Positions 14,009 to 17,270 of a stretch of DNA of 17,270 nt are shown here, in pieces. Location: assembly GCA_002441555.1 (NCBI GenBank), contig DJWK01000019.1, positions 1 through 17,270 of the forward strand. The letters are read 5' to 3'. Numbering within the stretch: the stretch's first letter is position 1; every line of letters begins with the position of its first letter. Position numbers and translations under genes: made by a program. Below the pieces are notes generated by a model. That model was given only the letters and a program-made list of their open reading frames with translations. It had not been told where the DNA came from and did no database searches. The stretch comes from Thermodesulfobacteriaceae bacterium UBA6232 (lineage in GTDB: Bacteria; Desulfobacterota; Thermodesulfobacteria; Thermodesulfobacteriales; Thermodesulfobacteriaceae).

Positions 14009-14842
14009 ATGTTTAAAGGTTTGCTTTATACCTTATTAATTATAATTATTTTAATTCTCAATAATGTTAAGGCTCTTTCTGCGGAAAACCTCTATCTGGT
14101 TTTTGATAAAGCTTTTTACAGGTTAGAAATAAAGGAAAAGGGGGAAATCCTTCAATCCTTTGAGGCTGGATATGGATTAAAAAGTTCCCTTTTCAAAACT
14201 AAAAAAGGGGATTTCCTTACCCCTGAAGGAATTTATAAAATTAAAAGCATAAGACCTTCTCAAAGTTATTTTTATTTTGTTGAGCTATCCTATCCCAATG
14301 AGAATGATCTCTCATGGGCTTATTTTAGAAAGGAATTAAAGCCTGAAAACACCTCAAAACTTGACCATCTTGGTAATAACATAGGGATCCACGGAGGAGG
14401 CCCTGCCAAAATAGAAAAGGGAAAAAGAGATCTTAACTGGACTCAGGGATGTATTGCCTTAAGTAATAAAGATCTAAAAACCCTTCTTTCTTACTTAAAA
14501 CCAGGTCAAAAAGTCTTTCTCATAAACTCATCCAAACCTTTATTTGAAATTCTTAAAAAGCTTGCCTACCCTGTTAGAGTTAAACCTTTGGATTTCTGGG
14601 AAGGTGAATTATATTTAAAAATAAATAATGAAACTTATTGGTATTTTCATGTTTTGGAAAAGGCTTCGGGTTTAAAAATTTTAACCTTTAAAGAATGGAT
14701 TAAAGGAAGATTAAATAAAAACTTAATTTCTCATCCTGATGGCACCCTTGAAAATGAAAAAAACCTTAAAGAAATTTTTCTTAAAAACCTTCATCTTGTG
14801 ATTGAACCGAAATATTTGAAAAGAGAGTATCTATGGAAGTAA
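14009..14842 (+). CDS. L,D-transpeptidase (YkuD domain), secreted
   Basis: A 277-residue envelope enzyme. Residues 1-25 form a signal peptide or anchor (hydrophobic run LLIIIILIL, ALSA cleavage-like end). The YkuD catalytic region has IGIHGGG at 125-131 with His128 and WTQGCIALSN at 144-153 with nucleophile Cys148, followed by GQKVFLI at 166-172, as in the family. Such enzymes form 3-3 cross-links or attach proteins to peptidoglycan through a cysteine thioester. About 100 residues after the catalytic domain (from about 175) I cannot assign. The ATG has no clear ribosome binding site, and no promoter is obvious in the 46-base gap, so it is likely co-transcribed with the lipoprotein gene. Its last 10 bases overlap panC. 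Confidence 0.85.
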   Translation: MFKGLLYTLLIIIILILNNVKALSAENLYLVFDKAFYRLEIKEKGEILQSFEAGYGLKSSLFKTKKGDFLTPEGIYKIKSIRPSQSYFYFVELSYPNENDLSWAYFRKELKPENTSKLDHLGNNIGIHGGGPAKIEKGKRDLNWTQGCIALSNKDLKTLLSYLKPGQKVFLINSSKPLFEILKKLAYPVRVKPLDFWEGELYLKINNETYWYFHVLEKASGLKILTFKEWIKGRLNKNLISHPDGTLENEKNLKEIFLKNLHLVIEPKYLKREYLWK

Positions 14843-15678
14843 TTAAAAGTATTTCTGATATGAAAGAAAAAAGTGCCTTCTTCAAAAAAAAGGGGGAGAC
14901 CATTGGCTTTGTACCTACAATGGGTTATCTCCATGAGGGCCATTTAAGTCTTGTAAGGCTTGCGAAAAAGAGGGCTGACCGTGTGGTTGTAAGCATCTTC
15001 GTAAATCCCCTTCAATTTGGCCCCAGCGAGGATTACCATGTTTATCCAAGGGATCTTGAAAGGGATTTTTCTCTTCTTGAAAAAGAGGGGGTGGATGTGG
15101 TTTTTGTGCCTGATGACAAGGAGATGTATCCTCCAGATTATCAGACCTATGTTGAGGTAACCCGCTTAACTCAAGGACTTTGCGGAGCTTTCAGACCTGG
15201 GCACTTCAAAGGGGTTACCACGGTGGTTCTAAAACTTTTCAATATTGTAAAACCCGATATTGCTGTTTTTGGAGAAAAGGATTATCAACAATTGAAGGTA
15301 ATTCAACAGATGGTAAAGGATTTAAATTTGGATGTAGAAATAATTCCCCATCCCATCGTTAGAGAAGAAGCAGGGCTTGCCATGAGTTCGCGAAATGCTT
15401 ACTTAAGCGAAGAAGAAAGGCATTCGGCTGTGGCCCTTTATCAATCCCTAAAAATGGCTGAAAGAATAATTCATGACGGGGAAAGGGATGCTGAAAGGGT
15501 GAAAACCCTTATAAGGGATTACCTTGAAAAGTTTCCCCATAATAAAGTGCAGTATGTTGAAATAGTTGATCCTGAAACCCTGGAAAGCGTTGCAGAGATT
15601 AAGGGGCCTGTTCTTATTGCCCTTGCTGTCTTTGTTGGAAAAACCCGTTTAATTGATAACAGATTGGTTAAACCTTAA
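14833..15678 (+). CDS. panC: Pantothenate synthetase
   Basis: Joins pantoate and beta-alanine with ATP to form pantothenate, in the cytoplasm. Length 281 is normal. The nucleotidyltransferase motif HEGH is at 34-37 within PTMGYLHEGHLSL, followed by VSIFVNPLQFGPSEDYHVYPRD, GAFRPGHFKGVTTVV, VFGEKDYQQL and MSSRNAYLS, all family signatures. The ATG overlaps the L,D-transpeptidase stop by 10 bases and is preceded by AGAGAG. PanD follows directly; panB is not in the window. Confidence 0.96.
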   Translation: MEVIKSISDMKEKSAFFKKKGETIGFVPTMGYLHEGHLSLVRLAKKRADRVVVSIFVNPLQFGPSEDYHVYPRDLERDFSLLEKEGVDVVFVPDDKEMYPPDYQTYVEVTRLTQGLCGAFRPGHFKGVTTVVLKLFNIVKPDIAVFGEKDYQQLKVIQQMVKDLNLDVEIIPHPIVREEAGLAMSSRNAYLSEEERHSAVALYQSLKMAERIIHDGERDAERVKTLIRDYLEKFPHNKVQYVEIVDPETLESVAEIKGPVLIALAVFVGKTRLIDNRLVKP

Positions 15679-15692
15679 AGGAGGTTTCAGTT

Positions 15693-16049
15693 ATGTATCG
15701 CAAATTTTTAAAGGTAAAAATCCACAATGCGGTAATTACTGGAAAAAACCTTCAATATGAAGGAAGCCTTACCCTTGATGCTGAAATTATGGAAAAGGCA
15801 GGGCTTCTTCCTTATGAGGCTGTCTGGATATATAATCTCAATAACGGTGCCCGTTTTGAGACCTATCTTATCCCTGGAGAAAAGGGAGAGGTCATTCTTA
15901 ACGGGGCTGCAGCAAGGCTCGGAGAAGTGGGAGACACTATAATCATTGTTTCCTATGCCTGGATTGATGATAAGGACCTTTCTATTTTTAAAACAAAACT
16001 CATTTATCTCAAAGAGGGAAATGAAATAGCCCAAATCAAAAATGTCTAA
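15693..16049 (+). CDS. panD: Aspartate 1-decarboxylase, pyruvoyl type
   Basis: Makes beta-alanine from aspartate for PanC. The 118-residue proenzyme cleaves itself between Gly24 and Ser25 in EGSLTLD, converting Ser25 into the pyruvoyl cofactor. KVKIHNAVIT at 7-16 and GEVILNGAAARLGEVGD later match the family. The start follows AAAGGAGG at ideal spacing, 14 bases after panC. The end overlaps the next gene by eight bases. Confidence 0.95.
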   Translation: MYRKFLKVKIHNAVITGKNLQYEGSLTLDAEIMEKAGLLPYEAVWIYNLNNGARFETYLIPGEKGEVILNGAAARLGEVGDTIIIVSYAWIDDKDLSIFKTKLIYLKEGNEIAQIKNV

Positions 16050-17270
16050 AAAGGTTTATCCCGTTAGCCTTGGGTGTCCAAAAAATAAGTGTGACTTTGA
16101 AAAGCTTCTTTATCTTCTAAGCCAGAAAGGTTATAGCTACACCCTTGATCCAAAAGAGGCTGATCTTCTCTGGGTAAATACCTGTGCCTTCATAAGACCA
16201 GCAGTTGAAGAGGCCCTTGATCATATTCTTGAGCTGGGAAGTCTCAAAAAACCCTTTCAAAGGCTTGTGGTTTCAGGATGTTTGCCCGCCCGTTATAAAA
16301 TTGACGAATTAAAAAAACTTCTTCCTGAAGTGGATGAATTTTACGGAATTGAACCCTTTTTACATTTTTCCAAGGTAGAGCCTGAAGATAGAGTTTTGAC
16401 AGAAAGCCCCTTTTATGCCTATTTAAAAATCTCTGAAGGATGTAATCACGCTTGCAGTTATTGCACCATCCCCAAAATTAGAGGTAGATTCCGAAGCAAA
16501 CCCTTGGATTTGCTTTTAAGAGAGGCAAATACCCTTCTCCAAAGGGGCATAAAGGAACTAATTATTGTAGGGCAGGATATTACCTTTTACGGAAAAGATC
16601 TGGGTTTAAAAGATGGGCTAATTTATTTTCTTGAAAAGCTTTCAGCCCTCCCTTATGATTTCAGAATAAGACTCCTCTATTTACATCCACTTCACCTTAA
16701 TTCTCAAATTCTTGAAAAGCTTTTGAGCATATCCAAGGTTCTTCCCTACTTTGATATACCCATTCAGCATGCCCATCCAGAAATCTTAAAAAAAATGAAA
16801 AGGGGATATGGCCCGGAAAAGGTCTTAAATATAATTAAAAAAATCAGAACCTTAAATCCAAATTCTTCCATTCGCACAAGCATAATTGTTGGCTTTCCAG
16901 GGGAGAGCGAAGAGGCTTTTAATTTTCTTCTTGAGTTTCTAAAAGAGGCTTCTTTTGATTATTTAGGAGTATTTCCCTTTTATGCTGAGGAGGGAACAGA
17001 AGCTTCTCAAATGGAAGGAAAAATTCCCTATAAAGAAAAGATAAGACGGAAAAAATTGGTTTTGAAGTTACAACGGGAAATTACCAAACTGAGGCTTAAA
17101 GCAAGGGTTGGAAAGGAAGAGGAAGTTTTAATCCTCGGTGAGGATTTAAGGGGAAGGCCTTATGGGATTTCAAGGATTCAGGCACCAGAGATTGACGGAG
17201 TTACCTATGTGATTAACGGAAGGGCTGAAGTTCTTCCCGGAACTCTTTTAAAAATAAAAATAACCAAAAG
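16042..17270 (+). CDS. rimO: Ribosomal protein S12 methylthiotransferase, 3' end missing
   Basis: The frame is open from ATG 16042 to the window edge (409 full codons) with no stop, so the gene is cut. It has the three cluster cysteines of the UPF0004 domain (Cys12 in SLGCPKN, Cys48 in NTCAF, Cys80 in SGCL), then the radical SAM triad C-x3-C-x2-C at Cys134, 138 and 141 (GCNHACSYC) and IPKIRGRFRSK. QDITFYG, LYLHP, DIPIQHAHPEILKKMKR and TSIIVGFPGESEEAF follow. The C-terminal TRAM-like segment GKEEEVLILGEDLRGRPYG is present, so little is missing. LYLHP and PIQHA favour RimO over MiaB. The usual VDSE after the first cysteine motif reads CDFE. It overlaps panD by eight bases, so translation is coupled. 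Confidence 0.9.
   Translation, partial: MSKKVYPVSLGCPKNKCDFEKLLYLLSQKGYSYTLDPKEADLLWVNTCAFIRPAVEEALDHILELGSLKKPFQRLVVSGCLPARYKIDELKKLLPEVDEFYGIEPFLHFSKVEPEDRVLTESPFYAYLKISEGCNHACSYCTIPKIRGRFRSKPLDLLLREANTLLQRGIKELIIVGQDITFYGKDLGLKDGLIYFLEKLSALPYDFRIRLLYLHPLHLNSQILEKLLSISKVLPYFDIPIQHAHPEILKKMKRGYGPEKVLNIIKKIRTLNPNSSIRTSIIVGFPGESEEAFNFLLEFLKEASFDYLGVFPFYAEEGTEASQMEGKIPYKEKIRRKKLVLKLQREITKLRLKARVGKEEEVLILGEDLRGRPYGISRIQAPEIDGVTYVINGRAEVLPGTLLKIKITK

Overview
The window is a dense, AT-rich stretch of bacterial chromosome made almost entirely of housekeeping and metabolic genes. Genes overlap or sit a few bases apart, ribosome binding sites are strong AGGAGG-type, and arginine is mostly AGA/AGG. 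The gene set (archaeal-type phosphoglycerate mutase, FolE2, a CooC-like nickel ATPase, a PerR-type regulator, a small heme c lipoprotein, a Tat pair) suggests an anaerobic thermophile, possibly of the Thermodesulfobacteria. That placement is inference from gene content and sequence style, not from a marker gene search. I see no insertion sequence, phage gene, CRISPR array, toxin-antitoxin pair or defence locus.

Layout. (1) 1-6818, plus strand: one long likely operon of a tandem universal stress protein (cut by the left edge), YacG, a thioredoxin-reductase-like flavoprotein, alanine racemase, a TatB-like protein, TatC, ApgM and NadB. (2) 6908-7108, plus: a 66-residue zinc-ribbon protein with its own promoter and a possible operator; its 3' end overlaps the 3' end of folE2. 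(3) 7078-10919, minus: a likely operon led by a CAU-anticodon tRNA, then a NIF3-family protein, a coiled-coil/Zn-ribbon protein, TsaC, a CooC-like ATPase and FolE2. (4) 10980-12256, minus: PerR-type repressor and a beta-hydroxyacid dehydrogenase. (5) 12325-13364, minus: QueC and a YkgJ-type cysteine-cluster protein. (6) 13474-17270, plus: a well-formed promoter, a single-heme lipoprotein, an L,D-transpeptidase, PanC, PanD and RimO (cut by the right edge).

How the genes connect. PanC and PanD give a pantothenate/CoA branch; NadB starts NAD synthesis; FolE2 and QueC both belong to the preQ0/queuosine route (FolE2 also to folate). TsaC, QueC and the CAU tRNA are translation-related. Alr and the L,D-transpeptidase serve the cell wall, and the Tat pair serves folded-protein export. 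CooC implies a nickel CO dehydrogenase elsewhere in the genome.

The most unusual signals are: the alanine racemase, which has no ordinary start codon in frame and needs either an ATT start or a one-base frame change; a thioredoxin-reductase homologue without the usual NADPH motifs; a TatC lacking two widely conserved glutamates; and a tRNA placed 12 bases before a gene without a ribosome binding site. No clearly new multi-gene system is visible.
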